DNA of 64,000 bases from JBDIAG01 sp963835085 (GCA_963835085.1 CAWIED010000001.1:2604001-2668000); one strand, 5' to 3'. Positions 26,436-36,088 are shown, counted from the first letter of the stretch. Notes: a model not told the origin generated them from the letters alone. A program made the numbers and translations.

Positions 26436-27979
26436 TCAGGCGGTGGCGATCGACTCCGTGCTGGCCCGGATGGCCTGGGCCACGATCGTCAGCGCGGGGT
26501 TCATCGCCGCCGACGACGGGAAGAAGCCGCCGTCCATCACCCAGAGGTTGTCCACATCGTGGCTGTGGCACCAGCCGTCGAGCACCGATGTGGTCGGATC
26601 GACCCCCGCGACGACCGTTCCGCACTGGTGCGAGTTCATGCTGATGTCGAAGTGCTGCACTCCGATCAGCTGATACCCCGCCTGGCGGAGCAGCTTGCGG
26701 CTCCTCGTCATGAGCCGGGCGTGGGTCGACAGGCCCACCGCCCGCCTGGCGGTCACGATCCGTCCGGACCCGTCGAGGGTGACCCGGTTGTCGGGGTGCG
26801 GCAGGTCTTCACTCATCACGAGCCATTCGACGCTGTACCGCGCGGCCTGGTTCAGCGCGACCAATGGGGCGCGAGTCACGTGGGTCTTCATCATCGAGCC
26901 TTGCACCTTGCCGATCAGCTGCATGACGCCGCAGCGGCTTGCCGTCGCCGCCGTCGTGGTAGAAGTCGTTGACAGACAACGTCTTCTGGAAGACCACATC
27001 GTTCACCCGACGCAGCGTCGATCGCCGCGATGTGCGCGTTGTTGTGCATCATGAAGTTGCGGCCGACCTGACCCGAGCTGTTGGCCAAGCCGTTCGGGTG
27101 CCGATCGCTCGCCGAGGCCAGCAGCAGCGCCGCGGAGTTCACCGCGCCCGCCGACAGCACGAACTTGTCGGCTGTGACGCGCACTTCGCCTTCCGGCCCG
27201 TCGGCCAGGGCAGCCACCACCCGCTGTCCGGTGGGGTCGGTGATCAGCCGGGTCACCCGCAGACCGGTGCGCAGCCGAACCTTGCCGGTGGCCAGAGCGG
27301 CCTGCATGCCGCACGTCTCGGCGTCGCTCTTGGCGCCCAGCAGACACGGGAAGCCGTCGCAGGTGGCGCACCGCACGCAGCCGCCGCCCGGCTGCAGGTC
27401 GATACCCATCGCGTTGGACGCCGGACGCACGCCGTGCTCACGCAGCCGGTCGGCCATGGCCGCGATGTAGGGCTCGTGCGGTACCGCATCGAACGGAAAG
27501 GGTGTGCTGCGCCAGGGTTCGGTGGGGTCTTCGCCGGTGGTGCCGTGCACGCGGTAGAGCTGCTCGGCCCGGCCGTAGTAGGGCTCCAGGTCGGCATAGC
27601 GAAACGGCCAGGCGGCCGAACTGCCCTCGTGGTGCTGCACCTCCTCGAAGTCGCTCTCGCGAAAGCGGGGCAGGCTTGCGCCGTAGACCTTGGAACTGCC
27701 GCCCACCACGTAGTGCACGCCGGGATGGAACGGCTTGCCCCCGCCGTCGAGCCACGTCTCCGCAGGCTTGTACCGGCGACCGGCGAAGACCGCGTCGGGC
27801 TCCCAGTTCTGCCGCTCCCGCGGCAGGTAGTCACCGCGTTCCAGGACCAGCACGTCGTGCCCCAGCTGCGCCAGAGTCAGCGCCGTGGTGGAGCCGCCGG
27901 GCCCTGACCCGATCACCACGACCGAGGCTCCGTCGATCCGCTTCCGGTCGTCGGCCTGGCTGGAGGGTGTGCTGGTCAT
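26436..27979 (-). pseudogene. GMC-family FAD oxidoreductase, reading frame broken by two apparent 1-nt insertions
   Basis: The gene encodes a glucose-methanol-choline oxidoreductase of ~513 residues once two frame changes are allowed. The N-terminus has the FAD motif VVIGSGPGGSTTA, then YVVGGSSKVYG, a Cys cluster (CVRCATCDGFPC) and VLSAGAVNSAALLL. The C-terminal GMC part has QHFDISMNSHQCGT and DNLWVMDGGFFPSSAAMNPALT. Removing one base near 27016 joins HIAAID to LRRVNDVVFQKTLSVNDFY, and removing one near 26931 joins DGGDGKPL to GVMQLIGKVQG. Both are single-base insertions relative to the expected frame and lie ~85 bp apart, with no other decay. Sequencing error or a very recent lesion are both possible. 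ATG at 27979 follows GGAAGG. The substrate is unknown. Confidence 0.75.
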
Positions 27980-28008
27980 GTCGGCCTTCCCTGCTCTCGT
28001 TCTTACGC

Positions 28009-28043
28009 GTCGCGATGTAAAACGATTTAATTTCGTTCGCGAC
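28009..28043. promoter_or_regulatory. AT-rich inverted-repeat cluster, candidate operator between the GMC and LacI genes
   Basis: AACGA (28021-28025) and TCGTT (28033-28037) are inverted about a TTTAATT core. They are flanked by GTCGCG (28009-28014) and CGCGAC (28038-28043). The site lies in the divergent gap between the oxidoreductase and LacI-type regulator genes, the expected place for autoregulated binding. It lacks the classic central CG of LacI operators, so the assignment is tentative. Confidence 0.4.
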
Positions 28044-28138
28044 AATAGCAAAAGGGTGATGGTGCTGGAAGACGTCGCGATCGGTAATAATCGACCGGTG
28101 TCGTAGAACGTTGCACGTAGATACGCTAGATTTTCGGG

Positions 28139-29281
28139 ATGAGCACCCCTGGACGGCGCCCGACGCTGAAGGCTGTGGCCGAGGCCGCCGGGGTGTCCAT
28201 CTCCACCGTCTCGAACGTCTATAACCGGCCAGGCCGGGTGTCGCAGGAGGCCCGGGCTCGCGTACTGGCGGCGGCCGAGCGGCTGGGCTTCACCGGCCCC
28301 GACGCCGCCGCCGGCGGAGTGCGCCGAGGTCGCACGGGGGCAGTGGGCCTGGTGTTCACCGACGAGTTGGCGTTCGCCTTCGAAGACCAGGCCTCGGTGG
28401 GGTTCCTAGCAGGCCTGGCGAGCGGGGTGGCCGGCTCGCGCCACCATCTCGTGCTGCTGTCCGCCGGGCCGCCCGACGGTGCCACCCCGAGCGCGGCGCA
28501 GCCGGTGCCGCGCTCAGGGCTCGACACGGTGAGCGTCGACGGGCTGATCGTCTACTCGGTACCCGACGACGATGCCGACCTGCGCTCGGCCCGCAGCCGG
28601 GGGTTGCCGGTGGTCGTGGTCGATCAGCCCCGGGTAGGCCCGGACGAACCCGCGGGCTGGGTGGGCATCGACGACCGCTCCGCCATGGCACAGCTCGCCG
28701 GGCACCTGCTGGCGCAGGGGCACCACCGGATCGGGGTGATCACCTCCCGGCTGGGATTGGGCCGGCGCACCGGCCCCTTCGATCTGGCCGACCTCGACTC
28801 GATTCGCTATGCGGTGCAACGAGATCGGCTCGCCGGGCTGCTCGATGCCGTCGGGCACGCCGGAGTGGAGGCCGAGCTCGTGGTGCACGAGCGCTACGAC
28901 GCCACGTACGACGACGGCGCCGTGGCACTGCACGACCTGCTCGAGCGCCGCCCCGATCTCACGGCCGTGTGCGCTCTGGCAGACGTGTTGGCCATCGGCG
29001 CCCTGCAGGCGGCCCGGGCGCGAGGGCTGACGGTGCCCGGGCAGCTGAGCATCACCGGCTTCGACGACATCCCCGAGGCTGCGCGAGTAGGCCTGACCAC
29101 TGTGCACCAGCCTCTCGCCGACAAAGGCCGCGCTGCCGCAGAACTGTTGCAGCGCAGCCTCGACCGGGCCGGCGGCGGCGATGCAGGACGCGTCCTGCTG
29201 CCCACCGTGGTGCACGTGCGTACCAGCACCGGCCCAGCATCCGACCGTGAGAGTGCCCTGACCAGAACGGAGTCACCATGA
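28139..29281 (+). CDS. LacI-family transcriptional regulator
   Basis: The 380-residue protein begins with a LacI-type helix-turn-helix (LKAVAEAAGVSISTVSNVYN, about residues 10-30) and hinge helix (ARVLAAAERLGF). A periplasmic-binding-protein-like effector domain follows, with GLVFTDELAF, the DRLAGLLDAVGHAG region and ITGFDDIPEAARVGLTTV. Such proteins usually repress sugar or polyol genes and release on ligand binding. The ATG at 28139 has a weak ribosome site. The gene overlaps the following dehydrogenase by four bases (ATGA) and is divergent from the GMC oxidoreductase. These three genes probably form one regulated catabolic unit, ligand unknown. Confidence 0.9.
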   Translation: MSTPGRRPTLKAVAEAAGVSISTVSNVYNRPGRVSQEARARVLAAAERLGFTGPDAAAGGVRRGRTGAVGLVFTDELAFAFEDQASVGFLAGLASGVAGSRHHLVLLSAGPPDGATPSAAQPVPRSGLDTVSVDGLIVYSVPDDDADLRSARSRGLPVVVVDQPRVGPDEPAGWVGIDDRSAMAQLAGHLLAQGHHRIGVITSRLGLGRRTGPFDLADLDSIRYAVQRDRLAGLLDAVGHAGVEAELVVHERYDATYDDGAVALHDLLERRPDLTAVCALADVLAIGALQAARARGLTVPGQLSITGFDDIPEAARVGLTTVHQPLADKGRAAAELLQRSLDRAGGGDAGRVLLPTVVHVRTSTGPASDRESALTRTESP

Positions 29282-30138
29282 CCGACACCACCTATCTCAG
29301 CCTGCTCACCGGCTCGTTCTCCCAGCCCGCGGGCGACAATCCCACCGTCGCCATGGTGGAGGCCGCCTACCGTGCCATGGGTCTCGACGCGCGCTACGTG
29401 AACTGCGACGTGAGCCCCGACCGACTCGCCGCCGCCGTCGGCGGCGCAGTCGCCATGGGCTGGCGCGGGTTCAACTGCTCACTGCCGCACAAGGTCTCGG
29501 TGATCGAACTGCTCGACGAGCTGACCGAGGCGGCAACCATCATCGGGGCGGTCAACTGCGTGAGCGTCCACGACAGCGGCGGCACCAGCAGGCTCGTGGG
29601 CGAGAACACCGACGGCAAGGGGTTCGTGGCCTCGCTGCGCTCGGTGGTCGATCCCAGCGGCCAGCACGTCGTGATCTTCGGCGCCGGTGGCGCCGCCCGC
29701 GCGATCGCCGTGGAGACCGCACTGGCGGGGGCCGCCCATCTCACCATCGTGAACCGCACCGCCGAACGCGGCCGCCAACTCGCCGGGCTGGTGGCCGCGA
29801 AGACCCGAGCGTCGGCCGAGTACGCCTCGTGGACAACCGATTTCGCCATCCCCGCAAGCGCGGGGGTCGTGGTGAACGCCACGTCCATCGGGCTCTCTGA
29901 CACCGAAGCCAGGCTCGACCTCGACCCGACCACTCTGCACTCCGGGCAAGTGGTGGCCGACGTGATCCCCAACCCGCCGCGCACCGCCCTGCTGCGGGAC
30001 GCCGAAGCCGCCGGCGCCACTACCCTCACCGGGCTCGGCATGCTGGTGAATCAGGGCGTCGCCGCCATCCGGCTCTGGACGGGCCAGGAACCTGACCCTG
30101 CCGTCATGCACGCCGAACTCACCCGGATCTTCGGCTGA
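29278..30138 (+). CDS. Shikimate dehydrogenase-like protein (AroE family)
   Basis: The 286-residue protein has an AroE substrate-binding domain with the catalytic Lys in NCSLPHK and Asp in GENTDGKGF, then a nucleotide-binding domain with VIFGAGGAARAIA and NRTAERG. The C-terminal helix has GLGMLVNQGVAAIRLW. The normal NVTxPHK motif reads NCSLPHK and the N-terminal SxS substrate motif is TGSFSQP, so true shikimate may not be the substrate. The setting (LacI regulator overlapping by four bases, GMC oxidoreductase divergent) points to quinate, shikimate or polyol catabolism rather than aromatic biosynthesis. That is an inference. Confidence 0.8.
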   Translation: MTDTTYLSLLTGSFSQPAGDNPTVAMVEAAYRAMGLDARYVNCDVSPDRLAAAVGGAVAMGWRGFNCSLPHKVSVIELLDELTEAATIIGAVNCVSVHDSGGTSRLVGENTDGKGFVASLRSVVDPSGQHVVIFGAGGAARAIAVETALAGAAHLTIVNRTAERGRQLAGLVAAKTRASAEYASWTTDFAIPASAGVVVNATSIGLSDTEARLDLDPTTLHSGQVVADVIPNPPRTALLRDAEAAGATTLTGLGMLVNQGVAAIRLWTGQEPDPAVMHAELTRIFG

Positions 30139-30200
30139 CCTGCGCTTTGCCGCCCGGGCCGGCCGGCCTGGTGGTCGAGGAGCGCCCCCTGGCGGCCTTG

Positions 30201-30297
30201 GTTACGCAATCTCGACTACATCGCGGGGACCATGCACGTGCTGTCCGTGCTCCTTGACGCTGTACCGGGCGCCTGCCTGTAGTCCAGATTGCGCTAC
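30201..30297. repeat. 97-bp inverted-repeat element, copy A
   Basis: The termini GTTACGCAATCTCGACTAC (30201-30219) and GTAGTCCAGATTGCGCTAC (30279-30297) are inverted repeats matching at 16 of 19 positions. The same 19-bp ends with nearly the same total length recur at 53157-53252 and 59691-59786. The interior differs between copies. It lies in the gap after the AroE-like gene. The structure resembles a miniature inverted-repeat element or a large palindromic intergenic repeat; no reading frame is present. Confidence 0.75.
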
Positions 30298-30391
30298 GGG
30301 TGAGCACATCGAGCCGGGCTCGACTTCGCTGCACCCAACCGCGCGCAACAACTGCTCCACGGGCAGGCGACAGCTCGGAACATTCCCCAAG

Positions 30392-30412
30392 ATTGAGTCG
30401 TTACCGCTCAAG
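30392..30412 (+). promoter_or_regulatory. HAIR-like operator (HspR site) upstream of hsp20
   Basis: ATTGAGT, seven bases, then GCTCAAG matches the HspR-associated inverted repeat consensus (CTTGAGT-N7-ACTCAAG) with one difference in each half. It lies 62 bases before the hsp20 start codon. The expected regulator, HspR, normally encoded with dnaK, is not in this window. Heat-shock repression by HspR is a reasonable inference. Confidence 0.7.
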
Positions 30413-30474
30413 TAAGTGGCGCTACTTCTGATCAATCAAGGATGATCGGACGCCACCCTTCAGAAGGAGTGATC

Positions 30475-30891
30475 ATGGCCAGCCGTTTTGACCCCTTCCG
30501 CGAGATGGACCGTCTGTTCGCCGACACTCAGCGTTCGACGACGCACGCCGTTCTCGGGATGGACCTCTACCGCAGCGGCGAGACCTTCGTCGCCGCCCTC
30601 GACCTGCCGGGCGTGCAGGCCGACAGCATCGACATCGACGTGACCGACAACGTCCTCACGGTTCGCGCCGAGCGCACCGGAGCGCCCGCCGACGTGCAGT
30701 GGCTCTCACACGAACGCCCCACCGGCACCTTCGCCCGGCAGTTGCACCTCGGGCGTGGCCTTGCCGTCGACAAGATCGCGGCCGACTACTCCGACGGCGT
30801 GCTCACCCTGACCATTCCGGTGGCCGAAGAGGCCAAGCCGCGAAAGATCAGCATCGGCGCGGCGAGCAAGTCGGTCGAGAGCGGGGTCTGA
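30475..30891 (+). CDS. Small heat-shock protein (Hsp20 / alpha-crystallin family)
   Basis: A 138-residue ATP-independent holdase that keeps unfolding proteins soluble. The N-terminus (FDPFREMDRLF) is the usual oligomerisation segment. The alpha-crystallin domain (about residues 28-125) has DLPGVQADSIDIDV, VLTVRAER and the GVLTLTIPVAEEAKPRKI end, which includes an I-x-I-like anchor in KISIGA. ATG at 30475 has AAGGAG five bases upstream; an upstream in-frame ATG at 30442 lacks one. It is preceded by a HAIR-like operator and followed at once by a strong hairpin, so it is probably transcribed alone and induced by heat. Confidence 0.93.
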   Translation: MASRFDPFREMDRLFADTQRSTTHAVLGMDLYRSGETFVAALDLPGVQADSIDIDVTDNVLTVRAERTGAPADVQWLSHERPTGTFARQLHLGRGLAVDKIAADYSDGVLTLTIPVAEEAKPRKISIGAASKSVESGV

Positions 30892-30900
30892 GGCCCACTC

Positions 30901-30936
30901 GGCCCAGGCCCCGGCCTCCGGGCCGGGGCCTGGGCC
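30901..30936 (+). terminator. Strong hairpin after hsp20
   Basis: GGCCCAGGCCCCGGCC, loop TCCG, then GGCCGGGGCCTGGGCC form a perfect 16-bp stem beginning nine bases after the hsp20 stop. There is no T-tract, as is common for actinobacterial terminators. It may also stop minus-strand transcription coming from pcrA. Confidence 0.75.
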
Positions 30937-31010
30937 GAACAGCCATCGACGTGGCCGAAAGGCAGTGCAGTCGTGTCCAAGGTGCCTACGCGGGCCGAAC
31001 AGCCCGTCCG

Positions 31011-33543
31011 TCAGAGCTTTTCCAGCGGGGCATAGCGGAGCAACAACCGCTTCACGCCCTCCGACCCGAAATCCACCTCTACCTGCGTTCTCTCGGCCTC
31101 CCCGTTCACAGCCAGGATCTTGCCCAGACCGAAGCTTGCATGGTTCACCCGGTCGCCCACGGCAAGCGCGAGAAGGGGGCGGTTGCCGCCCGACCTGCCG
31201 GTGGATCTGGACGCCAGGCGGGCGACCGCGGGGGCCGTTCCATAGTCTCCGGAGCCCAGCCTGCTCGACCGCTCGGAGCCGTAACCCCCGCTGCCGTAAC
31301 TCCCACTGCCGTAACTCCCACTGCCGGAACGGTAGCCGTCGCCCGAGCCGATGGCGCGTGCGCTCACCTCGCGGCGCCAGTCGAGGAGTCGGGCCGGGAT
31401 CTCCGTAAGAAAACGACTCGCCGGGTAGTACTGCGGCTGCCCCCAGGCTGCGCGCGAAACCGCCCGGGTGACATACAGCCGTTTGCGAGCACGGGTGATG
31501 CCCACGTAGGCCAGGCGGCGTTCCTCGGCCAACTCCGACCCGTCCGTCGACTTGAACATTGCCTCAAGGGCTCGCTGGTGCGGAAAAATGCCCTCCTCCA
31601 TGCCCACCAGGAACACCACGTCGAACTCCAGGCCCTTGGCGGTGTGCAAGGTCATCAGGGTCACGACGCCTTCGTCGGGCCGGGGTTCGGACTCGGCTTC
31701 GCCTGCTGCGACGTCTTCATCGGGGATGTCGTCGGCATCGGCCACCAGCGACACCTGCTCGAGGAAGTCGGCTACCGTGCCACCGGGATTCTCCCGTTCG
31801 AATTCCGCTGCCACAGAACCCAGTTCGTCGAGGTTCTCCTTGCGCACCTGATCCTGGGGGTCGTGGCTGGCGGCCAGCTCGGCGTAGTAGCCGGTGGCCT
31901 CGAGCACAGCGGCCAGCGCCACCGTGGGACCTTCGCCTGCCTCGACGACAGCACGCAGGTCGTCCATCATCGCCACGAAACCGCGAATCGCGCTCACCGA
32001 GCGCGTGGCGATGCCCGGCGCCTGCTCCGCCTTCGCGAGAGCGTCGGCGAACGACAGCCGATCGCGTTCCGCGAGCGCCACGACGGCACCCTCGGCACGG
32101 TCACCGATGCCACGTTTGGGCACGTTCAGAATGCGTCGCAGATTGACGGTGTCATCGGGGTTGGTGAGCACCCGCAGATACGCGACGACGTCTTTGATCT
32201 CGCGCCGCTCGTAGAACCGGGTTCCTCCCACCACGGTGTACGGCAAGGCCCGCCCGGACGAGCACGTCCTCGACTCCCCGGGATTGCGCGTTGGTGCGAT
32301 AGAAGACAGCGACGTCGCCGTAACGCACTCCCTCTTCGGCGTGCAGCCGACGAACCTCTTCAGCGACGAAGCTCGCCTCGTCGGTGGCGTTGTCGCCCAC
32401 ATAGCCCACGATCTTCTCGCCATCGCCTGCCGCGGACCACAGGTTCTTGGGCGGCCGGTCAGGGTTCTGCGAGATCACCGCGTTGGCCGCCGACAGGATG
32501 GTCTGAGTGGAGCGGTAGTTCTGTTCCAGCAGAACGGTTGTGGCGTCGGGGTAGTCGTTGCTGAAGGCGAGGATGTTGCGGATCGTGGCGCCCCGGAAGG
32601 CATAGATGGACTGATCGGCATCGCCGACCACGGTCAGTTCCCCCGCCGGAAGCGGCTCGAGGCCGGCTTGCACCGGCAGGCCCGGGCTCGCGCCGGCACC
32701 TCCGATGAGTTCGCGGACGAGGGTGTACTGGGCGTGGTTGGTGTCTTGGTACTCGTCGACCAGCACGTGTCTGAACCGCTGTCGATAGGCCTGCGACACC
32801 TGCGGAAACGCCTGCAGCAGATGAACCGTGGTCATGATGAGATCGTCGAAGTCGAGCGCGTTGGCCTGCCGCAGCCGAGCGGTATAGAGCCGGTAGGCAT
32901 CGGCCAGCACGTCGTCGCCGGGCTGGGCCTCGGGCCCACGAGCCTGCGCCGCGAACGTCTCGTCGTCGATCAGCTCGTTCTTGAGATTCGACACCCGGTG
33001 GCTGTAGCTGCGTGGCTTGTGCTTGAGCGGGTCGAGATCGAGCTCACGCAGCACGAGGGCCATCATGCGCTGGGAGTCGGCCGCGTCGTAGATCGAGAAC
33101 GACGATCGCAGCCCGAGATTGCCCGCCTCCCGGCGCAGGATGCGCACGCAGGCACTGTGGAAGGTGGACACCCACATGAATGATGCCCGGCCGCCCACCA
33201 GGTGGGCGATCCGTTCCTTCATCTCGCCCGCGGCCTTGTTGGTGAAGGTGATGGCCAGCACCTGCCCGGGATGCGCATCTCGCTCGGCCAGCAGGTAGGC
33301 GATGCGGTGGGTGAGCACCCTCGTCTTGCCCGAGCCGGCCCCCGCCACGACCAGGAGCGGGGTGCCGGCGTGCACGACCGCCTCACGCTGGGCCGGGTTC
33401 AACCCCTCGAGCAGGTGCGCACCTCCCCTGCGAACCGCCCGCTCTGCCGGCGCCGACACCCCGGCAGGTTCCGGCGACGTGACGCCTGGCGACGATTCGG
33501 CGTTCGCCGGCTCCACGTCGAACAGGTGGGGGGTGCGGGCCAT
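31011..33543 (-). CDS. pcrA: UvrD/PcrA-type ATP-dependent DNA helicase, one apparent frameshift
   Basis: A superfamily 1A 3'-5' helicase for repair and rolling-circle replication. The motifs appear in order: AGAGSGKT (I), TFTNKAA (Ia), LVDEYQDTN (II), GDADQSIYAFRGA (III), LEQNYRST (IV), LHTAKGLEFD (V) and YVGITRARKRL (VI). The C-terminal part carries a Gly/Ser/Tyr repeat (GSGSYG) encoded by 15-bp units, followed by a Tudor-like segment with VNHASFGLGKI. The frame breaks near 32244, where one extra G separates VRAGL from PYTVVGGTRFYE; dropping it gives 843 residues. Since this helicase is a core repair protein and everything else is intact, an error in the given sequence is the likeliest cause. 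It lies 99 bases downstream of an HNH gene. Confidence 0.88.
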
Positions 33544-33642
33544 TGGGCAACCCTACGACGGGAGACCGACACCCTCACGCCCCCGGGCAACCTGCAGCCC
33601 GGGCAAGGCCAGGCTCGCCAAGCGAGGGGCGTCGGCCGCCGC

Positions 33643-34137
33643 TCAGGCGGCGGCCGGCAGGTACTCCTCCCAGGCCGGGTTGTAGCGCTCGGCGCCACGC
33701 ACCACCCACGACGTCCCCCGCGGAATGACGGGCCGGGTGCGCAGCGTCCAGCCCATCTCGTCGGGGGTGCGGTTGCCCTTCGTGTTGTTGCACTTCACGC
33801 AGCAGGCCACGAGGTTCTCCCACGCGTCGGCTCCGCCCCGGCTGCGGGGCAGCACGTGATCGACCGTGCTGGCCGACTTGCCGCAGTACCCGCACAGGTG
33901 TCTGTCTCGGCGCAGCACGCCGCGCCTGGACACCGGCACCGCACGGCTGTACGGCACCCGCACGTATCTGGTCAGGATGATCACGTTGGGCCGGGCGACC
34001 GACATGGTCGCGGAGCAGACGGGCGTCTCTCCGGCCGCCAGCACGACCGCCTTCCCCGAGAGCACAAGAACGACAGCCCGATGCAAGGAGACGATGGATA
34101 ACGGCTCGTAGCCGGCGTTCAAGACGAGAGTGCGCAT
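33643..34137 (-). CDS. HNH endonuclease
   Basis: The 164-residue protein has an N-terminal beta-rich half (RTLVLNAGYEPLSIVSLHRAV) and a C-terminal HNH domain. The latter has the zinc pair CGYCG, the catalytic DHVLPRSRGG and NLVACCVKCNNTKG with the second Cys pair. This architecture is a well-conserved single-copy actinobacterial HNH family, distinct from the DUF222-type protein at the start of the window. Its biological target is unknown. It begins at ATG 34137 and precedes pcrA on the same strand, which may hint at a role in DNA repair or modification. Confidence 0.87.
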   Translation of the reverse strand: MRTLVLNAGYEPLSIVSLHRAVVLVLSGKAVVLAAGETPVCSATMSVARPNVIILTRYVRVPYSRAVPVSRRGVLRRDRHLCGYCGKSASTVDHVLPRSRGGADAWENLVACCVKCNNTKGNRTPDEMGWTLRTRPVIPRGTSWVVRGAERYNPAWEEYLPAAA

Positions 34138-34572
34138 GACTCGACCTCACAGGAGATGGCTCAGGGCTCGCAGAATTCAGTTCGGACGGAAGGGGAACGA
34201 CGCACCTGTCGCTAGAACGGCGACAGGCGCCGTCCGATTACGGACGACGCCTGTCGAAGCGTTGCTGCAGGAAGCGGGCAACCGATCATTGACCGGCCCC
34301 TAATCCCCTGCGACGACCTATCCAGACCTCGGCGCACGGCCAACCGAGTGCGCGCAGCAAAGGCGGCGGCACTGCGCTCAGGTTGTGCGTCAACTGATCT
34401 CCTGGCCTGCACGATGCTTCGGGCGACGTCGCCCGGGCACGAGCGGCGGCCACCCTCACGTCGAGCGTGGCATCTCCAAGAATAAAAGACTTGTTCCAGA
34501 TCACAACACTGAATTCTGAGCGACCCCGGCGTTCATCGAGCTGCCCCCGGATCGTCGGACGAACCCAACGGA
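34138..34572. other. Intergenic region between gntP and the HNH gene
   Basis: Apart from the hairpin at 34221-34256, the region holds no supported gene. Bases 34470-34530 are relatively AT-rich (AAGAATAAAAGACTTG). The frames present have no family signature and overlap gntP. Confidence 0.4.
34221..34256 (-). terminator. Long imperfect hairpin between gntP and the HNH gene
   Basis: CGACAGGCGCCGTCCG, loop ATTA, then CGGACGACGCCTGTCG pair over 16 positions with one mismatch. It lies ~320 bases after the gntP stop and ~85 bases before the HNH start, so it probably ends read-through from gntP. Confidence 0.65.
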
Positions 34573-36015
34573 TCAGCGGACGAACAAGGAGACGAGCAGA
34601 ACCTCGATCAGGCCCATCACCGACAGCACCGTCTCCATGAGCGACCACGTCTTGATGGTCTCCGACACCTTGAGCCCGAAGTACTCCTTGACCAACCAGA
34701 AACCGGCGTCGTTCACATGGCTGAAGAACAACGACCCGGAGCCGATCGCGAGCACGAGCAGCGAGGTCTCACCCGTGCTCAGGTGCGTCACCAGCGGGGC
34801 CAAGATGCCCGATGTGGTCACCGTCGCGACGGTGGCCGACCCGGTGGCGACGCGGATGACGACCGCCACCAACCAGGCCAGCAGCAGCACCGAGATGCCC
34901 GAGCCCTCGACCCAGCCCGCCACAAGCTGGCCGATTCCGGTATCGACGAGCACCTGCTTGAACCCGCCGCCGGCCGAGACGATGAGCACGATCCCGGCGA
35001 TCGGGGGCAGTGCCGACTCCACTGACTTGCCGATCTCGGCCAACGTGAAACCTGCACCGCGACCGAACGTCACCATGGCCACGATCACCGAGATGAGCAG
35101 CGCGATCAGAGGTGTACCGATGAAGTCGAAGGTCATCCGAATGGCGCTGTTCGGATTGCTGACGAGGATGTCTGAAACCGCCTTGGCCATCATGAGCGCA
35201 ACAGGCACGAGAACGGTGCACAGGGTGACAGCAAAGGTCGGGCGCTGCTTGCGGGCGGTGTCGTCGGTGTCGTACAAGGTGGGTGGTGGAACATCGACCC
35301 ATTTGCCGGCAAGCGAACCGAAGAGCGGGCCGGCCACGATCAATGCAGGAATGGCCAGCACCACACCGATTCCGAGCGTGACGCCGAGGTTCGCCTTGAG
35401 GGCATCGATCGCCACCAGCGGGCCCGGGTGGGGCGGGATGAAACCGTGCATCACCGACAGCCCCGCCAACGTCGGAATGCCGATCCGGATCACGGACTGA
35501 CGAGAGCGGCGGGCGACGAGAAAGATCACGGGCATAAGCAGCACGAGGCCGATCTCGAAGAACATCGGCAGGCCGATGAGCGCACCTACTAATGACATCG
35601 CCCAGGGCAAGGCCGCCGGTCGTGCGTGACCCACGATGGTGTCCACGATCTCGTCGGCACCCCCCGAATCGGCCAGCAGCTTGCCGAACATCGCGCCGAG
35701 GGCGATCAGCGTCCCTACGCCTGCGGCGGTGGAACCGAAACCCGTGCTGTAGCTGGTGACGGCCGCCGACATCGCGTAGCCGGCCACTGCGGCCACCACC
35801 AGCGAGCCGATGGTGAGGGCGAGAAACGGGTTGAGCTTGAACCTCGTGATCAGCAGCACGATGAGGGCGATGCCGATCAGGGCCGCGGGCACCAGCCGTG
35901 CCGCAGGTATGGCGGGGGTATCAGCGGCGAGCACCGTCGCCTGGGTTAACAGGTGGGGGCCGGAGGACAGGACCCTCCACAGGGCGTCGAGCATGGCGAT
36001 GGTCTGGGTCGGCAT
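34573..36015 (-). CDS. gntP: Gluconate:H+ symporter (GntP family)
   Basis: The ~480-residue protein has about twelve to fourteen membrane segments. Features of the GntP family are RFKLNPFLALTIGS near the start, GLPMFFEIGLVLLMPV and GFIPPHPGPLVAIDAL in the first half, and SHVNDAGFWLVKEYFGL near the end. It imports gluconate with protons. The ATG at 36015 has AGAAGG nine bases upstream and is preferred to the TTG nine bases before it. It lies 73 bases after gntK on the same strand; together they import and phosphorylate gluconate for the pentose phosphate pathway. No gntR-type regulator is adjacent. Confidence 0.92.
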   Translation of the reverse strand: MPTQTIAMLDALWRVLSSGPHLLTQATVLAADTPAIPAARLVPAALIGIALIVLLITRFKLNPFLALTIGSLVVAAVAGYAMSAAVTSYSTGFGSTAAGVGTLIALGAMFGKLLADSGGADEIVDTIVGHARPAALPWAMSLVGALIGLPMFFEIGLVLLMPVIFLVARRSRQSVIRIGIPTLAGLSVMHGFIPPHPGPLVAIDALKANLGVTLGIGVVLAIPALIVAGPLFGSLAGKWVDVPPPTLYDTDDTARKQRPTFAVTLCTVLVPVALMMAKAVSDILVSNPNSAIRMTFDFIGTPLIALLISVIVAMVTFGRGAGFTLAEIGKSVESALPPIAGIVLIVSAGGGFKQVLVDTGIGQLVAGWVEGSGISVLLLAWLVAVVIRVATGSATVATVTTSGILAPLVTHLSTGETSLLVLAIGSGSLFFSHVNDAGFWLVKEYFGLKVSETIKTWSLMETVLSVMGLIEVLLVSLFVR

Positions 36016-36088
36016 GGACTTCAACCTTCTCTATGGGGACAAGGTGCGTGCTCTATAGGGCATGGCGCCGGCAGCTGCCACGGGCGTA

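Noticed and set aside
32235..32255. Programmed ribosomal frameshift in pcrA
   Set aside because: No slippery heptamer or obvious downstream stem is present at the site, and a similar +1 pattern occurs twice in a nearby unrelated gene, which fits sequence error better.
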